Below are positions 35,245 through 44,594 of a stretch of 64,000 bases of DNA, one piece after another. Positions within the stretch are counted from its first letter, which is position 1. Every line of letters starts with the position of its first letter. The translations under genes and the position numbers were made by a program. The stretch lies in assembly GCA_027451905.1 (NCBI GenBank), contig DAIDHV010000002.1, positions 248,001 to 312,000 of the forward strand, read 5' to 3'. The notes beneath the pieces are model-generated. The model was not told the DNA's origin and did not search any database. It saw nothing but the letters and a program-made list of their open reading frames with translations. This stretch comes from Armatimonadota bacterium (GTDB lineage Bacteria; Armatimonadota; Fimbriimonadia; Fimbriimonadales; Fimbriimonadaceae).

Positions 35245-35264
35245 AAAACCCCTTAAGAAAAGGG
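35245..35264 (-). terminator. Weak terminator after tRNA-Lys
   Basis: On the minus strand a CCCTT/AAGGG stem is followed by GTTTTC. It sits about 55 bases beyond the tRNA-Lys 3' end. The stem is short, so support is modest. The remaining bases between purM and the tRNA (35025-35244) hold the purM upstream region and no gene I can see. Confidence 0.35.
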
Positions 35265-35319
35265 AGAGAAAGGCGTGCTGGTGGAGATTGGCAACCAATA
35301 GGAGAAGGCAACCTGAAAG

Positions 35320-35391
35320 TGGGCTCGGTGGGATTCGAACCCACGACCAACGGCTTAAAAGGCCGCTGCTCTACCACTGAGCTACAAGCCC
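35320..35391 (-). tRNA. tRNA-Lys (anticodon TTT)
   Basis: Acceptor GGGCTTG pairs with CGAGCCC. The D arm is GCTCAGTGGTAGAGC. The anticodon stem GCGGC/GCCGT encloses CTTTTAA with TTT, and the T arm is GTGGGTTCGAATCCCAC. CCA is not encoded (ACT follows the acceptor), unlike the other two tRNAs in the window. Confidence 0.96.
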
Positions 35392-35400
35392 CAGCCACGT

Positions 35401-35409
35401 AAGACTACC
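35401..35409 (-). promoter_or_regulatory. GGTAGTCTT box upstream of tRNA-Lys
   Basis: This is the third copy of the GGTANTCTT element, on the minus strand. Its TAGTCT core ends 10 bases before the tRNA. It probably marks the -10 region of the tRNA-Lys promoter. Confidence 0.45.
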
Positions 35410-35516
35410 GTAAACAAAAACTTTTTGGCACGAAACCCAACTTTTAACAATTGGCTTGTGGTCTAATAAACCTGAGGAGACTAGGACGCAAAAATATTGC
35501 GTTCGCCTTTTTATCA

Positions 35517-38500
35517 ATGAACACATCATTCTTTTGGAAAACGCCGATGACGGCATTTTCGGTGGCATGCGCTTGCATGAGCCTCGCATCCACACTCCAC
35601 GTTCAGGTTCAGGTCAAGTTCGAGAAACAAGGTCTTAAGGCTGCCAAAAAGCTGGGAACCATTTCTGGCTTAGACAAAAAAACAGGACGTTTTGACCTTA
35701 TTCTTCATCCAAAACAAAATCCCCAATCGGCGGCAATGACTTTGCTTGAACTTCCTTCTGTCATGAAAGTTTCAGGCTCTGGAGTGCACGTCCCGACCTT
35801 GCTGAACCTTCAAAGCCGATCTTATCTGCAAAAAGAACTTGCCAAATACCCCACCGATGGTCCGGTCAAGAACCCTTCTCAAGAAGACGAGAAAGGGCCA
35901 GATTATTTGCGCGCCTTGCAGTACTTTACCGATCGACGGGCCTATCCTTATGACCGGATCAACTGGAGTGCCTATCAAAAGGCAGATCAATTGGCTTCCA
36001 AGATGCCGGCCGCTTCTTGGATGACGGCAGGTCAACATCAGAATTTTGGAGGGAATGGCCACATTCATCCTCTGACCGTGGATCCACTTTCGGGGCAATG
36101 GTCCTTAGTAGGTCCCCACAACCTCAACATTCCTTACACAACCTATTATGGCGTTCCTCCGCTGACAGGAAGGGTCAATGCGGTGGCATTTGACACTACG
36201 AATGCGGGCACTTTTTACATAGGAGGCGCAGAAGGCGGCGTTTGGAAGACAACCGATAGCGGAAACACATGGACTTGCCTCAGCAATAGTTGGCCAACCG
36301 AAACCGTGGACTCTCTTGCGGTTGATCCAGCCAATACCAACATTCTCTTTGCCGCGATCGGAGATGTACCAGGGGGGATTTTCTTCCCGGGTGGAATCAT
36401 GAAATCAACCGACGGAGGCAACACTTGGGCACCAGTGGGCCAGGCCCAGTTTGGTGACCAGCCAATGTCCACCGTGCTGATTGATCCCGATAACACCAGC
36501 CGGATTATTGCCGCATCGGGCTATTACAAGGGGATCTTTGTCAGCACCGATGGGGGCACAACGTGGACCAATACCCTGAACGATAGCAACAACGCTTTTT
36601 ACGATCTGTCGATTGGTATTCCGAATACCCAAGGGGTTCGAGACCTCTATGCGGTTGATTCTAACTCGGTTTGGCTGTCAACCGATATGGGAACAACCTG
36701 GAACAAGGTCAACAGTGGGTTTAGCTCGGCGAAGTCAGTTGCCGCCAGTGCAACCAATCCATCCGCGGTTTATGTTTTGGATAGCAATAACCAAACAGTT
36801 TCCAAGAGCGTCGATAACGGTTCCACATTTTCTAACGTGACTGGCAACCTTGGCAACGTTGCCAACTGGAATCAAGCTTGGTACGACTACTATATTCGAT
36901 GCGGAAACTTAAACGGTCAAGATGACCTTTTTGTTGGCTTGATTAGTGTGGCAGAGAGCCCAACGGGAGGTAATTCTTGGACGGATATTGGTCTGACAGA
37001 AACAAGCACGGCACCTACTCACAATGACGCCCATGCTTGCATGATCAATCCTGCAAACCCGAACCAGGCGCTGTTTGGCAATGATGGTGGCGTTTATCTT
37101 GCTAACCGAGTCAGTGGCACCACCTGGAGCTGGTCACCACTTAACAATGGCGGCCTGTGCCTCACCATGTTTTATGATGGTCGATGGAGCCAAAACAACC
37201 TCAGTAGCATGATTGGCGGTTCTCAGGATAATGCAACACCGGTTGCAACCGGAGACGTGAACAATTGGGGCAACGTAGCCGGCGGTGATGGAGGAGGAGT
37301 AGCGATTGACAAAGACAACGAGAACATTCAGTACGCCACCATCTACAACTTCTCAATCTACAACACGACCAACGATTGGGGCTCTGAGAATTACATCTCC
37401 CCCAACACTGGCGGCGATAATTTGCCGTTTGTGACCCCGATATTTGGAGATCCTCAACATGGAAACTTCTTGTATGGATGCACCAATTACTTGTATCGCT
37501 ACGATAGCAATACCGGCAACTGGGCGAGCCATTTAGGTGGTCAGGCCCTGACGTCTGGTTATCTGGTGAACACGGTGGGCATTTCACCATCTAACGATCA
37601 AATCCTGTATACGGGGTCTGATTCAGGGGACTTGTTTATGTCAACCAATCAGGGTGCAAGTTGGACTCGCATCAACAATGCAAGTTTGCCAAATCGGTCC
37701 ATCACCAGTATCTCCGTCAACCCTAATAATCCAGATGACATCTTGGTGGGCTTAAGCGGTACCGGAACCGGTCACCTTTACGAGTGTACAAATACGGCGG
37801 CGGCATCGCCAGTATTTGCGTCGGTGAGCGGCAGCAGCAATACTGCGCTTCCCAATGTCTCGTTAAACTGCATCGAGCGGGATCCGCTTGATCCGGTGAA
37901 CACGCTCTATGTGGGCACCGATATTGGCGTCTTTGCTTCCAACAATGCAGGTTCAACATGGTACAACGCCACGATTCCGTTGGGCCTTCCTGCGGTTCAG
38001 GTGACTGCCATGCAGATGACCCCTTATCGAGGGCTCAACATTTCGACCTATGGCAGAGGCATGTGGCGAATCTTTGTCAACACCACCAATGTCATCGCCG
38101 CCACTGGCTTCGGCGTCATTGATGGCAAGTTGGCCTCTGGTAATTTGGCAAGCCTAGCGGCAGACGACGGCAATGATCTTGTTCTGGCTCCTGGCTTTTT
38201 TGGCGCGAAAGGGTATCGAGACACGGTTTCTGCTACATTTGCAATGCCGTCTGGTCAAACCGTAACGGGGATCAATGTTCAGGTGAAGGCAACGGCTCAA
38301 CCAAAAGCTCCAATTCATGTGTTTGTGCTCAATCCAACCACCAACCAGTACATCAGCCTTGGCACGGTGACTTCTGGTCAAGATGGGTCGGTTGCAATTA
38401 CTGGAAACTTGAGCCAATACATTAACCAATCAGGCAACGTGACGGTTGCGGTCCAGGTGGCTTATCCCAAGCCAACCATCCAATCTATTCAAAACACTTT

Positions 38501-38537
38501 GATTGATCGAATCAATCTCAGCGTTACGTCTTACTGA
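35517..38537 (+). CDS. Secreted BNR/sialidase-like repeat protein (VPS10/sortilin type)
   Basis: About 1006 residues from ATG 35517, which places a signal peptide at the start ('MTAFSVACACMSLASTLHVQ'). After about 180 residues the protein consists of beta-propeller repeats with Asp-box motifs: 'GGVWKTTDSGNTW', 'GGIMKSTDGGNTW', 'KGIFVSTDGGTTW', 'SVWLSTDMGTTW' and 'DLFMSTNQGASW'. This pattern is shared by sortilin/VPS10-like propellers and exo-glycanases; I see no sialidase catalytic triad. The last about 140 residues form a beta-sandwich-like domain ('TFAMPSGQTVTGINVQVKA'). It is probably a cell-surface adhesion or polymer-binding protein. It is monocistronic, with a terminator. Confidence 0.82.
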   Translation: MNTSFFWKTPMTAFSVACACMSLASTLHVQVQVKFEKQGLKAAKKLGTISGLDKKTGRFDLILHPKQNPQSAAMTLLELPSVMKVSGSGVHVPTLLNLQSRSYLQKELAKYPTDGPVKNPSQEDEKGPDYLRALQYFTDRRAYPYDRINWSAYQKADQLASKMPAASWMTAGQHQNFGGNGHIHPLTVDPLSGQWSLVGPHNLNIPYTTYYGVPPLTGRVNAVAFDTTNAGTFYIGGAEGGVWKTTDSGNTWTCLSNSWPTETVDSLAVDPANTNILFAAIGDVPGGIFFPGGIMKSTDGGNTWAPVGQAQFGDQPMSTVLIDPDNTSRIIAASGYYKGIFVSTDGGTTWTNTLNDSNNAFYDLSIGIPNTQGVRDLYAVDSNSVWLSTDMGTTWNKVNSGFSSAKSVAASATNPSAVYVLDSNNQTVSKSVDNGSTFSNVTGNLGNVANWNQAWYDYYIRCGNLNGQDDLFVGLISVAESPTGGNSWTDIGLTETSTAPTHNDAHACMINPANPNQALFGNDGGVYLANRVSGTTWSWSPLNNGGLCLTMFYDGRWSQNNLSSMIGGSQDNATPVATGDVNNWGNVAGGDGGGVAIDKDNENIQYATIYNFSIYNTTNDWGSENYISPNTGGDNLPFVTPIFGDPQHGNFLYGCTNYLYRYDSNTGNWASHLGGQALTSGYLVNTVGISPSNDQILYTGSDSGDLFMSTNQGASWTRINNASLPNRSITSISVNPNNPDDILVGLSGTGTGHLYECTNTAAASPVFASVSGSSNTALPNVSLNCIERDPLDPVNTLYVGTDIGVFASNNAGSTWYNATIPLGLPAVQVTAMQMTPYRGLNISTYGRGMWRIFVNTTNVIAATGFGVIDGKLASGNLASLAADDGNDLVLAPGFFGAKGYRDTVSATFAMPSGQTVTGINVQVKATAQPKAPIHVFVLNPTTNQYISLGTVTSGQDGSVAITGNLSQYINQSGNVTVAVQVAYPKPTIQSIQNTLIDRINLSVTSY

Positions 38538-38548
38538 GGCAAGCCGTT

Positions 38549-38585
38549 AAGCGGGCTGTCCCCAAAAAGGGTAGCCCGCTTTTCA
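38549..38585 (+). terminator. Intrinsic terminator after the BNR protein gene
   Basis: A perfect AAGCGGGCT/AGCCCGCTT stem encloses a CCC...GGG inner pairing and is followed by TTTTC. It lies 12 bases after the stop codon. The rest of the gap up to 38778 shows no gene. Confidence 0.8.
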
Positions 38586-38778
38586 GTATCTGGGCCCTTC
38601 TTTTAGTTGGGAAAACATCCCCCAAGTGCCCCTTTTGGGAGGAGAATGGCTATCGCTCTCCATCCCCGGCCCTTCCTCTCAACGCTTTGCGATGAAAGGA
38701 AGGGAGATCGCTCAAGCGAAATATTTTGCCCTACCAAGCACCAATCTGACGGAAAAACTGCAATTGCTACCGACTGCT

Positions 38779-40401
38779 TTACGCAACCGAAGCTTTAGCT
38801 TCAATGCGTTTCAACGCGGCGCCGACCAGCCCCGCAAATAGAGGATGTGGACGATTAGGGCGGCTCTTAAATTCAGGGTGGGCTTGGGTTCCCACAAAGT
38901 AAGGATGCCCGGGCATCTCAATCATTTCTACTAGCCGATAATCAGGCGAAACGCCAGAAATCACCAATCCGTGTTCCTGAAGCTTCTCACGAAAATCATT
39001 GTTGACTTCGTAACGATGCCGATGCCTTTCCGTTATCTTTGTGGATTCATAAAGCTTTGCACCAAGTGTGCCGTTAACAAGGTTGCAAGGATAGGAACCT
39101 AGCCTCATGGAAGCACCTTTTTCGGTGACTCCTCGTTGCTCTGGCAAGAGGTGAATGACGGGATACGCGGGAGAATCTTCCATTTCTTCGGAATTAGCTC
39201 CCGTGAGGCCACAAACATTTCGAGCGAACTCAATCACTGCGATTTGGAGGCCCAAGCAGATTCCCAAGAATGGCAAACCGGATTCTCGGGCATACCGCAC
39301 CGCTTCAATTTTGCCCTCAATGCCACGGAGCCCAAAACCAGGGGCAACCACAAGCCCATCAACCGCGCCGAGGACCGACCTTATGTCTTTTCCGGTTTCG
39401 AGCGTATCGCTTTCAATCCATTTGACGTTGACTTTCGCTTTGTGAGGGATCCCGGCGTGGACTAAGGCTTCGCTGATGGATTTATAGGCATCGCCGTTTG
39501 ACGTGTATTTTCCGACAACAGCAATGGTGCATTCGTGCTCTGGATTCTTAAGCGTATCAACCAAAGCCTCCCAAGAAGCAAAGTCGTTTCTGGTGGGTTC
39601 TAGGCCCAGCTTTTGGCAAACTAATTCACCAAGCCCCAGTCTTTCGTACGCTACTGGCACTTCATAAATTGTGGGCACTGATCTTGATTCAATAACCGCT
39701 TCTGGCCGAACGCCGCAAAAAAGAGAAATCTTTTCACGAACGTCTTCAGGAAGATCCACATCAGACCGGCAAATCAAAACGTCGGGGGCAATACCAATCT
39801 CTCTGAGCTTGTAAACAGAGTGCTGAGTTGGTTTCGTTTTGACCTCAGCCCAGGGGCCAACGGTAGGGACAAGGGTGACATGAACAAAAAGGGTGTTCTC
39901 TTTGCCGGCGTCAATTTGCATTTGGCGAATGGCTTCGAGAAATGGCAATGATTCGATGTCGCCAACTGTCCCTCCAATTTCGGCAATGACCACGTCTGCT
40001 TCTTGCTCTTTGGCAAGGGTTACAATCCGTCTTTTGATTTCGTTTGTGACGTGAGGAATCACTTGGACCGTACCGCCCAAGTAGTCTCCTCTGCGCTCCG
40101 CGGCAATGACGGATTGATAAACTTTGCCGGTTGTAACGCTCGAACCAAATGAGCAGCTTACATCCATGAACCGCTCATAATGGCCAAGGTCAAGATCAGT
40201 TTCGGCTCCATCTTCGGTTACAAAAACCTCTCCATGCTGGTAGGGATTCATGGTCCCCGCGTCAACATTGATGTAGGGGTCTAGTTTAACCGGAGCAACT
40301 GTGTAACCACGATTTCGAAGCAGCCTGCCGAGGCTAGCGGTGGTAATTCCTTTTCCGATTGAGCTTACAACGCCGCCAGTCACAAAAATATATTTGGTCA
40401 T
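38779..40401 (-). CDS. pyrG: CTP synthase
   Basis: Aminates UTP to CTP with ATP and glutamine. The N-terminal synthetase domain starts 'YIFVTGGVVSSIGKGITTAS' and includes 'DPYINVDAGTMNPYQHGEVF' and 'EIGGTVGDIES'. The C-terminal class I glutamine amidotransferase domain has the nucleophile in 'GICLGLQ' (about C381) and 'GTQAHPEFKSRPNRPHPLF'. At 540 aa it is full length with no missing residues. The ATG start is clear. It lies alone upstream of the BNR gene on the opposite strand. Confidence 0.98.
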   Translation of the reverse strand: MTKYIFVTGGVVSSIGKGITTASLGRLLRNRGYTVAPVKLDPYINVDAGTMNPYQHGEVFVTEDGAETDLDLGHYERFMDVSCSFGSSVTTGKVYQSVIAAERRGDYLGGTVQVIPHVTNEIKRRIVTLAKEQEADVVIAEIGGTVGDIESLPFLEAIRQMQIDAGKENTLFVHVTLVPTVGPWAEVKTKPTQHSVYKLREIGIAPDVLICRSDVDLPEDVREKISLFCGVRPEAVIESRSVPTIYEVPVAYERLGLGELVCQKLGLEPTRNDFASWEALVDTLKNPEHECTIAVVGKYTSNGDAYKSISEALVHAGIPHKAKVNVKWIESDTLETGKDIRSVLGAVDGLVVAPGFGLRGIEGKIEAVRYARESGLPFLGICLGLQIAVIEFARNVCGLTGANSEEMEDSPAYPVIHLLPEQRGVTEKGASMRLGSYPCNLVNGTLGAKLYESTKITERHRHRYEVNNDFREKLQEHGLVISGVSPDYRLVEMIEMPGHPYFVGTQAHPEFKSRPNRPHPLFAGLVGAALKRIEAKASVA

Positions 40402-40519
40402 GTTCCCGCCTTGTCCTCCGGCAGACTACGGGCGCATCGTTGCACTTGCGCGTTTTTTGAGAAGGACTTTTGATTATATCTTGACGAAGGCACCATTCGG
40501 TACGATTCCGCAGAAATTT

Positions 40520-41956
40520 TTATGCTTTTGCGGCAGATTCCAAAAGTTTGATGGCTATTTCCTTTTGCTTAAAGTGGTCCACAATGGGGTGCGGATAGTT
40601 GTTGCCCAGCTCAACTCCTGCTTCTGCAAGCAAGAAAGGGCCCGCTTCAGTGGGCCAATGGATCGAGTCGTTATCCAAATTGGTTAGCTCCGGCAGCCAT
40701 TGCCGGATGAATTCGCCTTCGGGGTCAAATTTTCGGCTTTGCAGGATCGGGTTAAAAATCCTGAAATATGGCTGGGCATCCGCACCAACGGATGCCGACC
40801 ATTGCCATCCACCAACGTTGCTTGCCAGTTCAAAGTCTAAAAGTTTTTGGGCAAACCACCTTTCACCCCATCGCCAATCGCAAAGCAGGTCCTTGGTCAA
40901 AAACGAGCTGACAACCATTCTCAGTCGGTTGTGCATGGTTCCGGTTGCGGCTAGACACCGCATCGAGGCATCAACAATCGGATATCCAGTAACACCAGCC
41001 TTCCATTTTTCGAAAGACTCTAAGGTGCCTGGATATTTTAATTCTTGATATTGAGGCTGAAAAGGCTGGCTTATGGTCGAAGGATGATGAAACAAAACAT
41101 CCTGGTAGAACTCCCTCCAAATCAGTTCATTGAGCCATTTTTGGGCTCCCACCGAGTTTGAGCTGAGGGCAGCGCGGACCGCCTCACGTATAGAAATGGT
41201 GCCAAACCGGAAGTGGACGCTTAACTGGCTGGTGCCTTTTTTGGAGGGGAAGTCTCTGCGGTCTGCATAGGAATCCATTTGGAGCAAAAAGGCAGATAGG
41301 GCACGGCTTGCAGCAGTCTCCCCACCCGCAAGCACAGGTTCTGACCGGCTGAATCCTAAGTCAGACAAGGGAAAATCAGACAGCTGAGTGCCCAAACAGT
41401 CCCGATCCAGGTTCTGTAGGGGCAAGAGCCGCCGAAAGTTAATATCTTGAGGAGCGGCATCCTCATGAGGTAGAAATCGAGCCTTCCAAGCCTTAGAGTA
41501 TGGAGTGTAAACCCGAAACGGCTGACCAACTTGGCTTAGGACCTCGCCGCCCTCAAAGACAACGTGATCTTTTTTTGTGAAAAACTGAATTCCAAACTGT
41601 TCACAGTGGTCCTTGACCGCCTCATCGCGTGACCTTGCGTAGGGTTCATAGTCTCGGCCCGCAATCACTGCATTAACCTTGAGCTGAGCCGCTAACTTTG
41701 GGATTAGTTTTACAGGGTCACCATGCAAGCCAATCAATCGAGAACCCCTTTGCCGCAGACCCTGATCCAATTCAGTCAGAGATTGATGGATGAAGGTCAC
41801 CCGAGGATCACTTCGGTCCTCAAGGGCGTCAAGGATCAGAGAATCAAAAACAAAGACAGCGGCAAAAGAGTCATATTCAGAAGCCGCCGATAGAGCCGCA
41901 TGATCGCTCAGACGGAGGTCTCTACGAAGCCAGCAAAGGGCTGTCCCGGAACTCAT
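40520..41956 (-). CDS. phrB: Deoxyribodipyrimidine photolyase
   Basis: Repairs UV-induced pyrimidine dimers using light and FADH-. The N-terminal antenna domain begins 'LCWLRRDLRLSDHAALSAA'. The C-terminal FAD domain has 'FGTISIREAVRAALS', 'LIWREFYQDVLFHHP', 'GYPIVDASMRCLAATGTMHN', 'RLRMVVSSFLTKDLL' and 'LASNVGGWQWSASVGADAQP'. These are hallmarks of class I CPD photolyases. At 478 aa the length is typical. A (6-4) or cryptochrome role cannot be excluded, but the tryptophan-rich 'WRWGER' and 'WQW' segments fit a DNA-repair enzyme. It is followed 50 bases later by a polysaccharide deacetylase gene start region on the same strand order. Confidence 0.93.
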   Translation of the reverse strand: MSSGTALCWLRRDLRLSDHAALSAASEYDSFAAVFVFDSLILDALEDRSDPRVTFIHQSLTELDQGLRQRGSRLIGLHGDPVKLIPKLAAQLKVNAVIAGRDYEPYARSRDEAVKDHCEQFGIQFFTKKDHVVFEGGEVLSQVGQPFRVYTPYSKAWKARFLPHEDAAPQDINFRRLLPLQNLDRDCLGTQLSDFPLSDLGFSRSEPVLAGGETAASRALSAFLLQMDSYADRRDFPSKKGTSQLSVHFRFGTISIREAVRAALSSNSVGAQKWLNELIWREFYQDVLFHHPSTISQPFQPQYQELKYPGTLESFEKWKAGVTGYPIVDASMRCLAATGTMHNRLRMVVSSFLTKDLLCDWRWGERWFAQKLLDFELASNVGGWQWSASVGADAQPYFRIFNPILQSRKFDPEGEFIRQWLPELTNLDNDSIHWPTEAGPFLLAEAGVELGNNYPHPIVDHFKQKEIAIKLLESAAKA

Positions 41957-42006
41957 ACGCTATTCTACGCAGTTGGCGTGGAATAGCTCGGGCCTTAAGA
42001 AATCCT

Positions 42007-42867
42007 TTAAATCTTGGTTGAAGGAATGTCTTTGAGAGGAACAAATTTATAACCGTGGTGCTTAGCCCAATTGACAATTTCGGGGAGAGCTTCGATTGTG
42101 GCCTCATTTCCGTCATGCAGCAGGATAATCGCGCCATCCCTTATGTGTTTGATGACGCTATTAGCAATGACTCGGGGATTGTTGATCGCGTAATCACCGG
42201 GATCATCAGACCAAAGAACCACCTTCATCCCATAGGTTGCGGCCGCTCTTACGGTTTCCCAGTTGACGTCTCCACCGGGGGGCCTGCAATAGTGAGGATG
42301 AGTTCCACCCGCGTTTTCGATTGCCAAATCGCACGCTTTGAATTCTGTGAGCAGGTCATGTCGGTGTAATTTAGTTAAGGTGACATGGCTATAGCTGTGG
42401 TTTCCAATCTCAAACCCGTGGTCTGCCTCTAGCTGCACCAGATAAGGGAACCGGTCCACTTGTTTTCCGATGACAAAAAATGTAGCAGGAACATGGAGCC
42501 TGTTCAAAGTAGAGACAAGCTGAGGCGTGTAAAGAGGATGAGGCCCGTCATCAAAGGTTAATGTGCAGGTTTTTGAATCTGTTTTTTTACCAAAGAGGAC
42601 GCTTCCGACTTTGGAAAGTGTGGTCAGACCATCTGAATCATAGGCTTGGTACCATGTGTCGGTCTTGAAAAGAGTTGCAGGATTGGTCGCAATTTTTAAG
42701 TGAGTGTATTTTCTTAGCCCACCGCTCCCAGTGCGTCCACCGGAATATTTGGTGCCCGCCAAAAAGATAAACCCGCCAACCAGGCAAATACCTGCCGCCT
42801 TGATTAGCCCAATCTTGTTGGAATGAATCCACTGGAAAATTGGCTCAGATTTGCTGCTTCGATTCAT
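42007..42867 (-). CDS. Membrane-anchored polysaccharide deacetylase (NodB/CE4)
   Basis: Removes acetyl groups from N-acetylated sugars of peptidoglycan or an exopolysaccharide. The CE4 metal motif is 'TFDDGPHPLYTPQLV' (Asp-Asp, about 103) with the histidine pair in 'EIGNHSYSHVTLTKL'. 'CRPPGGDVNWETVRAA' and 'VLWSDDPGDYA' complete the active site. A single membrane anchor is near residues 22-42 ('LIKAAGICLVGGFIFLAG'), so the catalytic domain faces the periplasm. At 286 aa it is standard. The polymer target is unknown. Confidence 0.9.
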   Translation of the reverse strand: MNRSSKSEPIFQWIHSNKIGLIKAAGICLVGGFIFLAGTKYSGGRTGSGGLRKYTHLKIATNPATLFKTDTWYQAYDSDGLTTLSKVGSVLFGKKTDSKTCTLTFDDGPHPLYTPQLVSTLNRLHVPATFFVIGKQVDRFPYLVQLEADHGFEIGNHSYSHVTLTKLHRHDLLTEFKACDLAIENAGGTHPHYCRPPGGDVNWETVRAAATYGMKVVLWSDDPGDYAINNPRVIANSVIKHIRDGAIILLHDGNEATIEALPEIVNWAKHHGYKFVPLKDIPSTKI

Positions 42868-42968
42868 GAAATGTAATGAGGGTAATTATGCAACAATCTG
42901 CAAAATTATAGGGATCAAACAAAGATACCCCCCAATACATTCCATAAATCTGCAAAAAATATCAGGAT

Positions 42969-43015
42969 GCCAAGAAAAACTCCACCCCGCGTTAGGAGGA
43001 TGGGTTCTTCTTGGC
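42969..43015 (-). terminator. Imperfect hairpin after the thioredoxin-like gene
   Basis: GCCAAGAA (42969-42976) and TTCTTGGC (43008-43015) are complementary arms with partly pairing interior. It lies 22 bases beyond the stop of the gene at 43038-43598. There is no clear T-run, so this is only a candidate terminator. Confidence 0.35.
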
Positions 43016-43037
43016 TGAACCTGAGATCTTGAAGGAA

Positions 43038-43598
43038 TTAACCAGCGACCGAGGCGACTGCTGATTTAAGATCGGCAATCCCCGCCTTATTCGCCTGTAG
43101 GTTGATGTAAGACTGGGTTACCTTCATCTTTTTGTAGGCAAAGACGGTGTCGTGCACATTCCTGCTTGTGTTGATTTTGTACTCACTTAGAGAACTATCT
43201 CCCTGGCGAACATAGATGAGCGCAACATCAGGAATTTTGTACTTGGAGCTGATCGCTTTAAGATGGCTGACTATGTTTTTGCGGCTTGCACTCTTGGGCT
43301 CGACAAAAACAATAAAGGCACGGAAGTTTGGCAATCCGTGGACGTTAATTTCATTTTGCAGGGTCTGGCCAATTTTGCCAATTGTCGCAGTTGATTCATG
43401 GTTGACCCAAACCTGAACAGCCGGTTCGGCTCCGTATTTGCACACGGGGCATGTTCTTGTCATGGCGTCGGGGCCGGTGACGTGAAAGGGTTCAAAGGCG
43501 TAAACAACGTGTCCTGGCTTTGGTCCGCTAGATAATGCAGCCAAGCCTAGAATCGGAGCTGCGGCGAGGCAGGTTGCCATCAATGTTTTATTTCTCAT
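43038..43598 (-). CDS. Exported thioredoxin-fold protein
   Basis: A 186-residue protein with a signal peptide ('MATCLAAAPILGLAALSSG'). The motif 'RTCPVCKYG' (CPVC, about residue 50) could be the redox pair of a thioredoxin fold. Helix 'TLQNEINVHGLPN' and strand 'FRAFIVFVEP' follow, then 'IPDVALIYVRQGDSSLSEYK'. In the periplasm such proteins act in disulfide exchange or as redox sensors. The spacing after CPVC differs from classical DsbA, so a catalytic role is plausible rather than certain. It stands alone, flanked by the deacetylase and DUF1460 genes on the same strand. Confidence 0.65.
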   Translation of the reverse strand: MRNKTLMATCLAAAPILGLAALSSGPKPGHVVYAFEPFHVTGPDAMTRTCPVCKYGAEPAVQVWVNHESTATIGKIGQTLQNEINVHGLPNFRAFIVFVEPKSASRKNIVSHLKAISSKYKIPDVALIYVRQGDSSLSEYKINTSRNVHDTVFAYKKMKVTQSYINLQANKAGIADLKSAVASVAG

Positions 43599-43686
43599 GA
43601 GATTGAAAAGGCAAATTTTGGATTGCCGTCAACTATCTAAATACGAAAACGGCATGGAAAGTTTCCAATATCAACTGTGGGAATGT

Positions 43687-44589
43687 TTAAGTTTTCGTTG
43701 GTCCAGTTCTGTAGACAACCGGTGACAAGGGCCTCGCTACGACAATGCCGGTTGCGCCCCTCATTTTCTCCAATTTTTGATGCAAAGGACCTTCTAATTT
43801 CACCTTCATTTGGCTTGGCACGGAGGTTGCGTCCAAGAAATGGCGGATTCCATCTTCCACATAAATCAAGCCAGTATGGGCAATATCAAGGCCAGGGACC
43901 GATGATCCGATGCCAATGATATCTCCGGTCTCCAATTCAGCCTCTGCCTCTTTAACCCTGTCTAGGGGAATGATCCAGTTGGCACGCTTGGAAATCCTTT
44001 CTTCGAAGCCTTGAATCATCGGTACAAAGTTTGGATTGGCTCTGAGCTCAGGGTACTTGTCGGCATGTGTCGACATAAAGTCAACTCGGAAATGGTGAGG
44101 TCTTGCCCCCGGCAAGTGAGAAGTCAGATCGATCACAACCCCTTTTTTGGCATTGTCATATATCCAATCGGTTGTGTAATGAAGCCGAGATGTATAGCCG
44201 CTGTTAACCCCCAATCGATATCTTGTGAGGGTCACCTGCTTCAACATGTCCGATTCGGTGTGTCCACCTAATAAGAGCATTCTGCTGAAATCCAATGTGT
44301 CTTCAAAAAAGGTCACGCAGTCGAGATGGCCCAAGTCAACCGTGCAAACTTCTTGGTTGAGGTCATGATCTAGTGTCCCGCCTACATAGGGTGTTCCTCG
44401 CAAGGCAAGACCAACATGGCCCATCGTGATTCCAATGGGAAGCCGTTTCCAATCTCCTTCATGAGCAAGCGTGAGGAGTTCATTGAACTTGGCCTCGTCT
44501 TTGAAGAGACCTTGATGGGATTGAACGGTGGATGGTAATTTCAACGCAGCAGCGATCATTCCGCCAAGCATTGTCCTTCTCGACACCAT
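43687..44589 (-). CDS. DUF1460 (NlpC/P60-like amidase) exported protein
   Basis: I chose ATG 44589 (300 aa), which starts a Tat-like export signal 'MVSRRTMLGGMIAAALKLPS' five bases after the upstream stop. The longer frame overlaps that gene. 'HLDCVTFFED' places a Cys after LD, as in DUF1460 N-acetylmuramoyl-L-alanine amidase-like enzymes. The later 'DIAHTGLIYVEDGIRHFLDA' contains the probable catalytic His. Crystal structures of family members show a papain-like fold with amidase activity on peptidoglycan fragments. It is the last gene of an operon with a DUF2156 and a ferredoxin-reductase-like gene. Confidence 0.78.
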   Translation of the reverse strand: MVSRRTMLGGMIAAALKLPSTVQSHQGLFKDEAKFNELLTLAHEGDWKRLPIGITMGHVGLALRGTPYVGGTLDHDLNQEVCTVDLGHLDCVTFFEDTLDFSRMLLLGGHTESDMLKQVTLTRYRLGVNSGYTSRLHYTTDWIYDNAKKGVVIDLTSHLPGARPHHFRVDFMSTHADKYPELRANPNFVPMIQGFEERISKRANWIIPLDRVKEAEAELETGDIIGIGSSVPGLDIAHTGLIYVEDGIRHFLDATSVPSQMKVKLEGPLHQKLEKMRGATGIVVARPLSPVVYRTGPTKT

Positions 44590-44594
44590 AGCCC

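Noticed and set aside
35517-38537. Repeated Asp-box units as a DNA repeat or CRISPR-like array
   Set aside because: The periodicity is at protein level only (SxDxGxTW blades); the DNA units differ and no spacers exist.
38607-38841. Two overlapping short plus-strand frames beyond the BNR gene terminator
   Set aside because: They run into the antisense of pyrG, overlap each other in different frames and lack start signals.
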